Assembly: GCF_020037125.1 (NCBI RefSeq) | Contig: NZ_JAIQDG010000016.1 | Location: 62,001-126,000, forward strand | Direction: 5' to 3' | DNA from: Myxococcus sp. RHSTA-1-4 | GTDB lineage: Bacteria; Myxococcota; Myxococcia; Myxococcales; Myxococcaceae | DNA length: 64,000 nt | In this document: positions 1-8,840 of the stretch, in pieces | How the letters are laid out: each line of letters opens with the position of its first letter | Numbering within the stretch: the first letter of the stretch is position 1 | Translations under genes and position numbers: made by a program | The notes under the pieces: generated by a model | What the model saw: the letters and a program-made list of their open reading frames with translations, nothing else | What the model was told of the DNA's origin: nothing | Database searches by the model: none

Positions 1-1784
1 AGCGTCACCGAGGGATTCGGGAAGGGCGAGGGGAGCACCTCCACCGTTTGTGATGCCGTGCTGCCGAGCCGGTTCTCCCGCTCGGGCTGGAGCGTCACGC
101 CCGAGTACACGGCGCGCAAATCCTGGCTCCCCAGCGAGTCCCACGTCGCGGTGCGCGGCCTCCAGGCGAACGAGTACACGCCGTCCCCATCCGCGTCGTT
201 GTCCGCGCCCACCGTGACGCCCGCCACCATGAAGGTCACCACGCCCATGCCCGGGCCTCGCGCCTCCCAGCCCCGGTCGTCCACCACGCGCGCGGACAGC
301 GTGTTGTTCAGCGCCACCGTGAGCTGGCCATCCGTGGGGGACAGCAGCGTGGTGGTGGTGGGCACTCCCTCGGTGGGCGGCGGCGGAGTGGTGTACGTGG
401 TGACGCGCGCGGAGCCCTTCACGCTGGCCGCGCTGTGCGACGCCGCCACCACCATGACGTCCGAGGACAGCGACGCCTCCAGCCCCGGTGGCGCGGTGAC
501 GGTGAGGGTGACGGTGCCGGACGCGTCCGGCCCGAGCTCCAGCATCGTCCGGTCCAGCGTCGCCGTCCACCCGGGCAGCCCGCCCTGGGTGCTCAGCGTA
601 TAGGTGTCCGGCTGGTACCCGTGGTTGCGCACGGTGAACATGTACGTGGCGGTCTGCTGGCTCGGCAGGTCGTGCTCGAGCGGCCTGCGCACCGGCCCTC
701 CCACGGAGACGCCGACGCTGTAGTCGCCGAAGCACGCCAGCCCGAGTGCGGCGAAGGTGGTGGGGATGTCCGGATAGCGCGTGCCCGTGCCCCAGCTCCC
801 GTCCGGCGCCTGGCGCGACTTGAGCCAGTCGAGCGCCCCGGACATGCGCCCGTCCGCGCCGGGCTTCCGTCCCGCGACGCACAGCGCGTAGAGGGTGAGG
901 CTCGTGGAGTACTCGTCCGGCGCCTCGTTGGCGAGCGTCCCCCAGCCGGGCGCATCCGCGAGCGTGGGCGTGGAGAGCAGCCGCGCGGCCAGCGTGTTCA
1001 TGGCGGTGGTGTTCTCGCTCGCCGCGCCGGGGCCCGCGGCCTTCAACCCGACGAGGGCCCACGCCACCTGGTGCGTGTAGCGCTGCCCGTCCGACAGGGC
1101 CCCGTCGGTGGAGTTGTTCATGTTCGCGCGCACGTACGCGGCGGCCCTGTCCAGCGCGGCCTGGTACTGCGCCGCCTTCGCCGGGTCCACGCGCTGCCGT
1201 GCCTGGGAGATGGCCGTCATCAGCCGCGCGGTGACGCCGATGTTGCCGTAGCCCACCGGGTAGAAGGGGAAGTCCTCCCGCCAGCGGCCGGCGGCGTCCT
1301 GCGTGCTCACCGCCCAGTCCGCGGCGCGCACCAGCGCATCCGAGTACCGCGTGCCCACGTTCGCGTCGTAGCCCGCGAGCCCGAAGGCGGAGTAGCTCGA
1401 CTTCGAGAAGGGATACCAGTTGCCCTGGTGAATCCAGGAGCCGTCCGCGCGCTGCTCGGACTGGAGGCGCTCGGCGATGAACTCCAGGTTCTGCCGGTTG
1501 GTGCGCCCGTTGTACGTCAGCGCATCCAGGTCGTAGCCGTTGGCGCGCGCCGTGGCGAGGCCGAACAGCGTCGCGCCATGGCGGTGGCACGACGTGCAGC
1601 CGAAGCGCACCGTCCAGTTCGCGGCGTCCGCGCTGAGGAAGTTGATGGCGCGCTGCGCGGCCTCCGCGTTGGTGGCCGCGCGCGCCGCCGGCGCGAAGAG
1701 CGCCACCAGCAGGGTGGAGACGACGAGCCAGCCCCTCGGGGAGGAGGCGCGATGGGACACGGGTGGCGCGGCGCGGATGGGCAT
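1..1784 (-). CDS. Secreted haem-motif / cyclase-toroid / Ig-repeat protein (3' end cut by window edge)
   Basis: About 594 codons are visible; the C-terminus lies beyond base 1. The start is the ATG at 1782-1784, followed by an Arg-rich n-region, a hydrophobic stretch (about residues 18-32) and an Ala-rich cleavage site, so the protein is probably exported. Residues 63-67 read CTSCH, a CxxCH haem-c attachment motif. The next roughly 330 residues carry repeated Q..DGSW-type helical segments like prenyltransferase/squalene-cyclase toroids, then a beta-rich region typical of bacterial Ig-like or CARDB modules. It is a close paralogue of the downstream-numbered gene 2338-5190, with the same domain order. 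No catalytic Asp cluster of true squalene cyclases was recognised, so an enzymatic role is uncertain; a structural or cell-surface role is possible. Function unknown. Confidence 0.85.
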   Translation of the reverse strand, partial: MPIRAAPPVSHRASSPRGWLVVSTLLVALFAPAARAATNAEAAQRAINFLSADAANWTVRFGCTSCHRHGATLFGLATARANGYDLDALTYNGRTNRQNLEFIAERLQSEQRADGSWIHQGNWYPFSKSSYSAFGLAGYDANVGTRYSDALVRAADWAVSTQDAAGRWREDFPFYPVGYGNIGVTARLMTAISQARQRVDPAKAAQYQAALDRAAAYVRANMNNSTDGALSDGQRYTHQVAWALVGLKAAGPGAASENTTAMNTLAARLLSTPTLADAPGWGTLANEAPDEYSTSLTLYALCVAGRKPGADGRMSGALDWLKSRQAPDGSWGTGTRYPDIPTTFAALGLACFGDYSVGVSVGGPVRRPLEHDLPSQQTATYMFTVRNHGYQPDTYTLSTQGGLPGWTATLDRTMLELGPDASGTVTLTVTAPPGLEASLSSDVMVVAASHSAASVKGSARVTTYTTPPPPTEGVPTTTTLLSPTDGQLTVALNNTLSARVVDDRGWEARGPGMGVVTFMVAGVTVGADNDADGDGVYSFAWRPRTATWDSLGSQDLRAVYSGVTLQPERENRLGSTASQTVEVLPSPFPNPSVT

Positions 1785-2337
1785 GGCGGCTCAGGGGGCG
1801 GGGCCGTCCCGCGCGGCGCCCCCGCGCTCATGAGACGGATTGCCTGGATGAGAGGATAGCGCCGTCGTCGCAGGCGCAAGAAAGCGCTCCCAATCCAATA
1901 CTCACGCCCGCTGGATTGAGCACCTGCCACCCAGGCGAGCCTCGCGGGTCGATGTCCACCCGAGGCACTCCGGACACAGACGCGAGAACGCCCCCGCGCC
2001 GCGAGCCGCGGAACAGGCGTGAGTGACTGCTCGATGCTCCGCGCGTGAGCGCTCGCGTCACGCCATGTGTGGACCCGGATGTCTGTGTTCATCCAGAGGT
2101 CCGGGGCGGGCATCCGTGGAAGTGATGTCCTTCCACCCTGCAAGGCTTCGCTGCCTGCCCCTGCTTTCAGCGACAGGATGCGGTGCATCCGGACCCACCG
2201 CCATCACGGCTTCCGCTGGTGCAGGTGCGCTGCGTCAGGCCGCCCCCAAAAGCGAACGGGACGCCGCGAGCCCCTGCTTCCGGCCGCGGCGTCCCGTCTG
2301 TCACGCGCGCCGTGGGCGCGCTACCTCGGCCTCGACG
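1785..2337. other. Intergenic region between the two tandem paralogues
   Basis: This is 553 bases between the stop of the 2338-5190 gene and the start of the 1-1784 gene, both on the minus strand. The only clear structure is the inverted repeat at 2257-2296, listed separately. The remainder should hold the promoter of the 1-1784 gene, but no convincing -35/-10 or sigma-54 pair was found. Open frames crossing it look like GC-skewed shadows. Confidence 0.6.
2257..2296 (-). terminator. Stem-loop terminator after gene 2338-5190
   Basis: A perfect 12-bp inverted repeat: CGGGACGCCGCG at 2257-2268 and its complement at 2285-2296, with a 16-nt loop. It starts 41 nt past the stop codon of the minus-strand gene ending at 2338. 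Only a short T-containing stretch follows, as is common for stem-loops in GC-rich genomes. It may act in both directions. Confidence 0.65.
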
Positions 2338-5190
2338 TCAGTTGTCGACGTTGAGGGTGAAGCTCTGGATGGTGAAGTTGCCCACGCCGTCGTTCATCCA
2401 GAAGTCCACGGTGTGCGAGCCGTCGATGAGCTCGCGGGTGTCGAGCTCCGCGGTCCACGTTCCGTCCGCCTGCAGCGTGGCGGCGCGGATGCTGGACATG
2501 TCGCGGCTGACGCCCACGTTGTTCACCGGCCCGTAGTTGTCGGTGACACGCGCGCGCAGGGTGATGATGCCGCTGACGGTGCTGCCCGCGGTGGGGCTGA
2601 GCAGCGTGGCGACGGGCGCCTGCGTGTCGTAGTTCACCCGGCGGGTGAGGGTGGTGACGGCGCCCGTCTCGCTCGTGACGGTGATGTTGAAGGTGTTGAG
2701 GCCCGGCACCAGCGTGGCCGTGGTCTGCACCTGGCCGCCGCCGCGGGGCAGGGGCATGGCCGGCCCGCCGTTGACGCGCACGGTGGTGGCGGAGACGGTC
2801 TGCACGTTGATGGCGTAGCTGAACGTGTGGTTCTGCATCGGGCCGTAGACCTGGCCGTCCGTGAAGTTGGTGCTCACCGTCGGCGTGCCGTAGTCCACCC
2901 ACACGGTGACGACCTGGTCGGTGACGTTGCCCGCGCTGTCCGTGGCGCGCACCAGGATGCCCTGCTCGCCGTAGTTGGGCATGTTGACGTTGGCGGTGAC
3001 GGTGCCGTTGCCGAACTGCAGCAGCGCCACGTTGGCCCACTGCGTCTCCACGCGCACCGGCGTCTGGTCCTGCACCGACGACGTCACCGCCACCACCTGC
3101 GTGCCGAGCGACGCGCCATTCACCGGCGACTGGATGGTGAGGATGGGGGGCACGCGGTCCACCGTGAGGTTCACCTGCTTCGTGGTGACGCCGCCGAAGC
3201 TGTCACGCGCGGTGAGCTGGATGATGTTCGGGCCCTCCGCCAGGGTGATGTTGGTGAAGACGAGGCCGCCGTTGCCCGGCGTCAGGACGATGGGCGCGCC
3301 GCCGTTGACGATGAAGGCCGCGTAGGTGATGACGGCGCCGCTGGCGCGCGGCGTGGCGTAACCCCAGATGTCCAGGTTCGTCTCGCGGGTGAAGGCCGGC
3401 GGGTTGCCGATGGTGACGCTCGGCGTGTTGTACGGGACCGGGTCGATGATGAGGGTGCGCGAGTCGGTGCTGCCCAGCAGGTTGGCCAGCGGCGCCGCCA
3501 GCTCCACGCCGGAGTACACCGCGCGGTAGTCCTGCGCGCCCGTCACCGTCCAGCTGTCCACGGCGGGCACCCACGGGGTGGTGAAGAGGCCGTCGCCGTC
3601 CGCGTCCACGTCCGCGCCCACGGGCACGCCCGCGACGAAGAAGGTGACGACGCCGCGGCCCGGGCCCACCACCGGCGCGCCGCCGTCCGTCACGCGAGCC
3701 GACAGCGTGCCGCCCTGGCCGACGACGATGTGCGCGTTGGCGGCGGGCGTCTGGATGGCGGTGACGGTGGGACGGCCCGTCACGGGAGGCAGGGGCGGCG
3801 TGTACGCGGTGGCGCGCGCGGAGCCGGACACGCCCTGCGCGCCGCCCGAGGCGGCGATGAGCGTGAACTCCGAGGTGAGCGCGGGGAACAGCGAGGGCGG
3901 CGCGGTGACGGTGACGGTGACGGTGCCCTCGTCACCCGCGGCCAGGAACAGCGTGGGCTGGCTCACCACCGCCGTCCACCCGGGCAGGCCGCCCTGGGTG
4001 GTCAGCGTGTACGTGTCCGCCTGGTAGCCGTGGTTCTTCACGCGGAAGGTGAAGGTGGCCGTCTGCGGGGCGGCGTGGTCGATGAGCAGCTCCTGCCGGT
4101 CCGAGCCCACCACGGAGACCTTCACGCTGAAGTCGCCGAAGCAGGACAGGCCCAGGGCCGCGAAGGTGGTGGGGATGTCGAAGGTGGCCGAGCCGGTGCG
4201 CCAGCTGCCGTCCGCGGACTGGCGCGTCTTCATCCACTCAATCGCGCTGCGCAGGCGCGGGTCCGTGGCGGGCTCGCGGCCCGCGAGGCACAGGCCGTAG
4301 ATGGCGCTGCCGGTGGCGAAGTCGTTGGCCGCCTCGTTGGCCAGGTTGCCCCAGCCCGGGACGCCCGCGGTGGAGGCGCGGTTGATGAGGCGCTCGGCCA
4401 GCGTGTCGAGGGCGGCGGTGTTCTCCCCGTTGGGGCCCGGGCCCGCGGCCTTCAGGCCCACCATGGCCCAGGCCACCTGGAAGGTGTAGGGCATGCCGTT
4501 GCCGGCGGCGGAGGTGTCGCCGTTGTTGAGGTTGGCGCGCAGGTAGGCGGCGGCGCGGTCCAGCGCGGCCTGGTACGACGCGGCCCTCGCCGGGTCCACG
4601 CGCTGCTTCGCCTGGGCGATGCCCGTCATGATGCGCGCGGTGGTGGGCACGCTGCCGTGGTCCACCGGGAAGTTGGCGTGGTCGGACGCCCACCGGCCGC
4701 TGGCCTCCTGCGTGGACAGCGCCCAGTTGGCCGCGGCGACGAGCGCGGAGCTGTACTGCGTGGAGACGTTCTGGTCGTACCCGGCCAGGCCGAACGTGGA
4801 GAAGGACGTCTTCTCGTTGCGGAACGACGTGCCGGAGTGAATCCACGAGCCGTTGGCGAGCTGGTCCGTGCGGATGCGCGTGGCGAGGAAGTCCAGGTTC
4901 TGCTGGTTGGTGGCCCCGTTCGCCGCGACGACGTTCATGTCGTAGCCGTTGGCCCTGGCGCTCGCCATGCCGTACACCACCGCGCCCTGGCGGTGGCAGG
5001 CCACGCAGTTGTTGGTCGTGGTCCACGTGGCCACGTCCGCGCTGAGGAAGTTGATGGCCCGCTGTGTGGCCTGGGTGTTGGTCTGCGTCTGGGCGGACGC
5101 GGGCAGGGCGAAGACGGAAACCACCAGCGCCACCAGCCAGGACCAGGCCGGAAGGCGCCGCGTGGAATGCGGGGAAGATGGGGGATGCAT
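2338..5190 (-). CDS. Secreted haem-motif / cyclase-toroid / Ig-repeat protein (full length)
   Basis: 950 residues. The start ATG at 5188-5190 has a GGAG five bases upstream and is followed by a signal peptide (hydrophobic core about residues 17-31, ending ALPASA). An upstream in-frame start at 5316 would bury the signal peptide and is rejected. Residues 62-66 are CVACH, a CxxCH haem-c motif. Residues about 45-385 contain toroid-like repeats such as DGSW and GSW blocks. About residues 390-950 form several beta-sandwich modules, including RVPP-type starts of Ig-like domains. It is the full-length paralogue of the truncated gene at 1-1784. One haem motif next to a cyclase-like toroid and adhesive repeats suggests an envelope-anchored redox or structural protein. 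No known pathway is implied; substrate unknown. Confidence 0.9.
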   Translation of the reverse strand: MHPPSSPHSTRRLPAWSWLVALVVSVFALPASAQTQTNTQATQRAINFLSADVATWTTTNNCVACHRQGAVVYGMASARANGYDMNVVAANGATNQQNLDFLATRIRTDQLANGSWIHSGTSFRNEKTSFSTFGLAGYDQNVSTQYSSALVAAANWALSTQEASGRWASDHANFPVDHGSVPTTARIMTGIAQAKQRVDPARAASYQAALDRAAAYLRANLNNGDTSAAGNGMPYTFQVAWAMVGLKAAGPGPNGENTAALDTLAERLINRASTAGVPGWGNLANEAANDFATGSAIYGLCLAGREPATDPRLRSAIEWMKTRQSADGSWRTGSATFDIPTTFAALGLSCFGDFSVKVSVVGSDRQELLIDHAAPQTATFTFRVKNHGYQADTYTLTTQGGLPGWTAVVSQPTLFLAAGDEGTVTVTVTAPPSLFPALTSEFTLIAASGGAQGVSGSARATAYTPPLPPVTGRPTVTAIQTPAANAHIVVGQGGTLSARVTDGGAPVVGPGRGVVTFFVAGVPVGADVDADGDGLFTTPWVPAVDSWTVTGAQDYRAVYSGVELAAPLANLLGSTDSRTLIIDPVPYNTPSVTIGNPPAFTRETNLDIWGYATPRASGAVITYAAFIVNGGAPIVLTPGNGGLVFTNITLAEGPNIIQLTARDSFGGVTTKQVNLTVDRVPPILTIQSPVNGASLGTQVVAVTSSVQDQTPVRVETQWANVALLQFGNGTVTANVNMPNYGEQGILVRATDSAGNVTDQVVTVWVDYGTPTVSTNFTDGQVYGPMQNHTFSYAINVQTVSATTVRVNGGPAMPLPRGGGQVQTTATLVPGLNTFNITVTSETGAVTTLTRRVNYDTQAPVATLLSPTAGSTVSGIITLRARVTDNYGPVNNVGVSRDMSSIRAATLQADGTWTAELDTRELIDGSHTVDFWMNDGVGNFTIQSFTLNVDN

Positions 5191-5263
5191 GACACTCCGA
5201 AGTGCGGGGCAGGTGCCGGGATTGGCACCGCGCGCCGTCCTCCGGGGCGCCTTCGAGACGTAG

Positions 5264-5314
5264 GACGCTCCCTCGAGGCTGGAACGGAGAGGGCTCCAGC
5301 CCCGAGGGAGCGTC
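5264..5314. promoter_or_regulatory. Long imperfect hairpin upstream of gene 2338-5190
   Basis: Arms GACGCTCCCTCG (5264-5275) and CGAGGGAGCGTC (5303-5314) pair perfectly. After one A-C mismatch (5276/5302), GGCTGGA (5277-5283) pairs with TCCAGCC (5295-5301), leaving an 11-nt loop. On the minus strand it lies 74 nt before the start at 5190 and 175 nt after the stop of the gene at 5489. It is either the terminator of that gene or a leader structure of the toroid gene. The remainder of the 298-base gap (5191-5488) holds nothing else recognised. Confidence 0.55.
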
Positions 5315-5488
5315 ATGCGAACGGAAAGGATACCCCCTCAGGCAGCGCGTGAAACTGGAATACTGTAGTCATGCTAGAAATGTCCAGTAGCCGACTTTCG
5401 GACACTTCCCTGTATACGCGGGGTTACAGATGACCCCTGGTTTCGACACGTTTCCGTGACCTGGAGGGTGCCGCCTGAGGGGGAGGCG

Positions 5489-6448
5489 TCAGCCGCCGAC
5501 GATGTCGAGCGACTGCCCGACGCCCCGGGCGAGGGCCACGTCGTAGAGCGCGCGGGCCAGGGCGACGTCCTGCAGCGCGAGGCCGGTGGAGTCGAAGATG
5601 GTGATTTCGTCCCCGGAGCGTCCGGACTTCTTCCCGGCGACGACCTCGCCCAGGGTTCCGGCGAGCTGCTCCTCCTTGAGGAGGCCGTCGTGCAGCGGCA
5701 CGTTGACCTCACCGGAGTGGGTGGCCTGCTCGGTGTCGTCGATGAAGACGCGGCCGTCGGTGAGGATGCGCGCGTCCAGCTCCTGCTTGCCGGGGGCGTC
5801 CGCGCCCATGGCGTTGATGTGGGTGCCCGGGCGAATCCACTCGCGCTTCACCACCGGGGAGCGCACGGGCGTGGAGGTGCAGACGATGTCGGCGCCGCAG
5901 GCCTCCTGCATGCTGACGACACGGCCGCCCTTCTCCGCCTGGAGCGCCCTGGCCGCGGCGTCAGAGACGTCCGCGAGCAGCAGCTCCAGCTCTCCGTAGA
6001 TGGCGCGGTGCGCGTCGATGAGGACTCGCGCCTGCACGCCGCAACCCACGAGGCCGAGGGTGCGCGGCTGCTTCTTCGCGAGGTACTTGGACGCGACGCC
6101 GCCCGCGCAGCCGGTGCGCCACGCGGTGAGCAGGGTGCCGTCGAGGATGGCCAGGGGGGACGCGGTGTCCGGGTCGCTGAGGATGTAGAGGGCACGGACG
6201 GTGGGCAGGCCGTGCTTCTCCGGGTTGCGGGGATGGGCGTTGACCCACTTCACGCCCGCGGAGCCGTCGAGGAAGGCCGGCATGGCGCGGAAGTCGCCGT
6301 CGTACCTGGGGAGGGAGAGGTACACCTTCGGGGGCATGAGGGCCTCGCCGAGGCCGTGGGCGCGGAAGGCCCGCTCGACGGCATTGAGGCCGAGCTCGAC
6401 GGTGTAGAGGGCGCGCAGGTCCTTCGCGCTGAGAATGAGGGTGGGCAT
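5489..6448 (-). CDS. Ornithine cyclodeaminase / alanine dehydrogenase / mu-crystallin family protein
   Basis: 319 residues, the usual length of the family. Members are NAD(P)-dependent enzymes: ornithine cyclodeaminase makes proline plus ammonia, and archaeal-type alanine dehydrogenase interconverts alanine and pyruvate. Visible hallmarks are Lys41 in MPPKVYL, Lys67 in GVKWVN, RTGCAGGVASKYLA (from Arg111), the Rossmann motif GLVGCGVQA (about 132-140), and the C-terminal DSTGLALQD motif typical of the fold. The start ATG at 6446-6448 is followed by the family-typical N-terminus (LILSAKDL). Just upstream is a 12-bp palindrome, CGCTATATAGCG (6455-6466), which contains a TATATA element. Substrate cannot be decided from sequence alone; context gives no pathway. 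Confidence 0.9.
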   Translation of the reverse strand: MPTLILSAKDLRALYTVELGLNAVERAFRAHGLGEALMPPKVYLSLPRYDGDFRAMPAFLDGSAGVKWVNAHPRNPEKHGLPTVRALYILSDPDTASPLAILDGTLLTAWRTGCAGGVASKYLAKKQPRTLGLVGCGVQARVLIDAHRAIYGELELLLADVSDAAARALQAEKGGRVVSMQEACGADIVCTSTPVRSPVVKREWIRPGTHINAMGADAPGKQELDARILTDGRVFIDDTEQATHSGEVNVPLHDGLLKEEQLAGTLGEVVAGKKSGRSGDEITIFDSTGLALQDVALARALYDVALARGVGQSLDIVGG

Positions 6449-6496
6449 GGCGGCGCTATATAGCGTGCGTGCGCATGTGCCGCTGCTGGCGCCGGT

Positions 6497-7624
6497 TCAC
6501 AGCAGGCCGTCGAGCCAGGTGAGCTGCGCGTCGATGGTCTCCGAGATGACACGCGGCTGGTCCGACGTGCTCGGCTCGGTGTAGGGGTTGCCAATCTCCT
6601 TGTGCGCCCACCGCACCCAGGTCTGCTTGTACCAGCCCCAGTCCAGGTGGGTGCCCGTCGAGGGAGGCGTGGTGCCCGCGTACCCCGAGAAGGCGCGGAT
6701 GCCGGTGGCCGGCGCCACCTCCTGGCCCCCCACCACCTGATACATGTAGAGCCCCTGGCGGCGGGGGAACTGGGCGGACAGGTTCGTGGCCCAGCCGCCG
6801 TAGAACGTGCCCCAGGGGCGCACGGGGTTGTTGATCTTCGTGTCGAACGTGCCCAGCTCGCCCTGGCTGTTCCTGCACACGCCATCGAACGACGACACGT
6901 AGATGTTGATGCCATCCAGTGCCGTGTTGGCGCGCAGCGCCTGGGCGATGCGCATCACGAGGCAGCCGCCGCGTGAGCTTCCCGCGAGGTAGATGGCCCG
7001 CGTCTCGGGGCGGACCTGGGCTTCGAGCCAGCGGACGAACCCGTTGACGATTCGCTGCTTCGTGTCGCTGTCGAACAGGTGGTCGAAGTTGTTGTCGTTG
7101 ACCACGGACAGGTGGGTCTTCCCGGGAGGAAACCAGCCCAGCGCATTCAGCTTCATGGCCAGGGAGCGGCCATCCAGGAGCACGTTGGGGCAGGAGACGC
7201 CGTCACAGGACGCGTCCCAGTCGGAGGCCTGGCCCGTCACACCGCTGGAGTGGCCGCTGCTGGAGATTTTCTGCCCGGCCGACATCAGGACGATGGCCTC
7301 GCGCATGCTCGGGGCCTCCACCTGCGCGATGCGGATGGCGTGGAGCGTGCTGTCGGAGGCGCCAGCCGCGCGGAACTGCTCGAAGCCCGGTGCCGCCTGG
7401 TAGTTGCCGGCGGAGTCCTTGTAGACGACGCGCCGTGACACCACCGTGCGGCTGCTCCCGTTGGGATAGGACAGGGCCTGGGGTTGTGAGTCCAGGGCCG
7501 CCTCGGGCTCCACGGGCGGCGACTCCGGCTCCGGCGGAGCACAGCCGGCCAGTGCGCCAGCGAGCAGCAGGGCCAGGCCCGACCAGCGGGTGGCACGACG
7601 AGGGAAACCAGCGGGGTGGAACAT
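6497..7624 (-). CDS. Lipoprotein with alpha/beta-hydrolase-like nucleophile elbow
   Basis: 375 residues. The ATG at 7622-7624 has AGGAG upstream and begins a lipoprotein signal (lipobox LAGALAGC, Cys28); the longer open frame up to 7774 adds non-signal residues and is rejected. A Pro/Glu-rich linker (residues 29-45) follows the Cys. Residues 215-220, GSSRGG, sit after a hydrophobic strand (AIYLA) like the G-x-S-x-G elbow of esterases and peptidases, making Ser217 a candidate nucleophile. Late HLDWGW and Asp-containing strands could supply His and Asp. The protein therefore looks like a surface-anchored hydrolase of unknown substrate. It is not in an obvious operon: 182 bases separate it from the next upstream gene. 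Confidence 0.85.
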   Translation of the reverse strand: MFHPAGFPRRATRWSGLALLLAGALAGCAPPEPESPPVEPEAALDSQPQALSYPNGSSRTVVSRRVVYKDSAGNYQAAPGFEQFRAAGASDSTLHAIRIAQVEAPSMREAIVLMSAGQKISSSGHSSGVTGQASDWDASCDGVSCPNVLLDGRSLAMKLNALGWFPPGKTHLSVVNDNNFDHLFDSDTKQRIVNGFVRWLEAQVRPETRAIYLAGSSRGGCLVMRIAQALRANTALDGINIYVSSFDGVCRNSQGELGTFDTKINNPVRPWGTFYGGWATNLSAQFPRRQGLYMYQVVGGQEVAPATGIRAFSGYAGTTPPSTGTHLDWGWYKQTWVRWAHKEIGNPYTEPSTSDQPRVISETIDAQLTWLDGLL

Positions 7625-7806
7625 GCGGTGCTCCTGGACGAGTGGTGGGTGACGCGGAGAGGAGCTGACTATAGGGCTGTTCCGGCGGAGGGCTGCTGCC
7701 TGGTCTCGGTGCCCTACGTGGCCGGTTTTGTCGCACCGCGTGATGGCGGGGACAGGCGTAACGAGACACGTCACCGCTGTTCGTCTGGCGCGGGACTCGG
7801 AGTGGC

Positions 7807-8217
7807 TCAGGGCCGGTGCTTGCGTGAGCGGGGAGCCGGGCCTCGCAGGTCCAGGTTCTCGAGCGCGGTCTCCGCGATTTCGCGGTAGAGGGGAACCACC
7901 TCCACCGCGAGGATGTCATGCATCTTCTGGCGTGCTTCCTCCAGGCGTCCCGTGTCCCGGAGGCGGTACAGCTCGTGGAGGGCATCAGTCAGCCGGTTGG
8001 AGCCGTCGCGAATGCGCCGACGCATTTCCTGGAGGAGCGTCGTGGCGGTGGCCACGCTTCGCAGCGCGTCCTCGGCATCTTCCCGAGGGATGGCGACCTC
8101 CGAAGCCGTGCGCAGCAGGAGCGCGCGGGTGGCTTCTGATAGCTCCAGGGGGACACCCCTCTCGAGCACCTGCTGTGCGAGTGCCCGGATTTCATCCCAA
8201 TTCACTTCGTCACTCAT
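7807..8217 (-). CDS. Conserved small soluble protein of unknown function
   Basis: 136 residues with no signal peptide or membrane segment. It is predicted to be mostly helical, with the charged N-terminus MSDEVNWDEIRALAQQ. The start at 8215-8217 overlaps the end of the upstream lipoprotein gene (8210) by 8 bases, which argues for translational coupling and for this start rather than the longer frame to 8478. The C-terminus is basic (PRSRKHRP). No motif was recognised. In this lineage such protein-plus-lipoprotein pairs are often annotated as hypothetical; no function is proposed. Confidence 0.8.
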   Translation of the reverse strand: MSDEVNWDEIRALAQQVLERGVPLELSEATRALLLRTASEVAIPREDAEDALRSVATATTLLQEMRRRIRDGSNRLTDALHELYRLRDTGRLEEARQKMHDILAVEVVPLYREIAETALENLDLRGPAPRSRKHRP

Positions 8218-8689
8218 CGCGTCTCCTGCGTTTCCGCTCGTGGCACATGTCGAGCGGCCAGTCCCGCTGTCCCTCACACCGGCGGATGCAGGCGTAACAA
8301 TTGCCAGTCCAGCCCTCGTTCTGGCAGGCCACGTAGTTCTGGATGCACTTCTGCTTCCACTCGGGAAGGTTTGCATTGTTGGCGAAGTCGTCCGTGCTCT
8401 CCTCCGCATCCTCCGCTGCCTGCGCGGCTTCGTTGAGCACCCGCGCGCCATTGAGAACCTCCGCCACTTCCGTGGCACTGGCTCCGCAGCTCTCCGCGGC
8501 TGTCGTCGGGAACTTCTTGATGCAGCACACCATGGAGGACTGCCCGGGCTTGCAGTCCACCGCCAACGACTGGGCCAGGTACGTGGGGCGCTCGGCTCGC
8601 GCGGGCGCTCCGGTGGAACAGCCCGAAGCGAGCAGCCCCCACAGCACGGCGAGCCCGAGAACGACAGGCGGAAGCTTCGCGGTTGTCAT
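8210..8689 (-). CDS. Small Cys-rich lipoprotein
   Basis: 159 residues. A hydrophobic signal ends in the lipobox LLASGC (Cys24), so the mature protein is probably lipid-anchored. About nine further Cys residues (for example MVCCIKKF, GNCYACIRRC) suggest disulphides, and a Glu/Asp-rich patch (AEDAEESTDD) lies mid-protein. The C-terminus is strongly basic (ERKRRRRDE). It is the first gene of a two-gene operon with 7807-8217, overlapping it by 8 bases. The kinase gene at 8841 diverges from it, leaving about 150 bases for both promoters. No family recognised. Confidence 0.8.
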   Translation of the reverse strand: MTTAKLPPVVLGLAVLWGLLASGCSTGAPARAERPTYLAQSLAVDCKPGQSSMVCCIKKFPTTAAESCGASATEVAEVLNGARVLNEAAQAAEDAEESTDDFANNANLPEWKQKCIQNYVACQNEGWTGNCYACIRRCEGQRDWPLDMCHERKRRRRDE

Positions 8690-8840
8690 GGGCGGCAGAC
8701 TAGCAACCGGATGACGCGCGGTGCTGGTGCGCGTCCTTCGACGGAACCTAGGCGCTCCGGTACGCTCGCGCCTGGAGGCGCCATCCACCCGACATGCCAG
8801 CGGCTGGCTCCGCTGGCGTGGAGACGAGGAGCACCCTGCC

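Noticed and set aside
435..1859. Long plus-strand open frame opposite the first toroid gene
   Set aside because: Arg/His/Gly-rich low-complexity text, a typical antisense shadow in high-GC DNA; the minus-strand protein has a signal peptide and clear repeats.
2023..5352. 1109-codon plus-strand open frame
   Set aside because: Shadow of the minus-strand toroid gene; no domain text, strongly biased composition.
6455..6466. CGCTATATAGCG palindrome as a -10 box for the 5489-6448 gene
   Set aside because: The implied start site would be within a few bases of the ATG and no -35 box was found; kept only as a remark.
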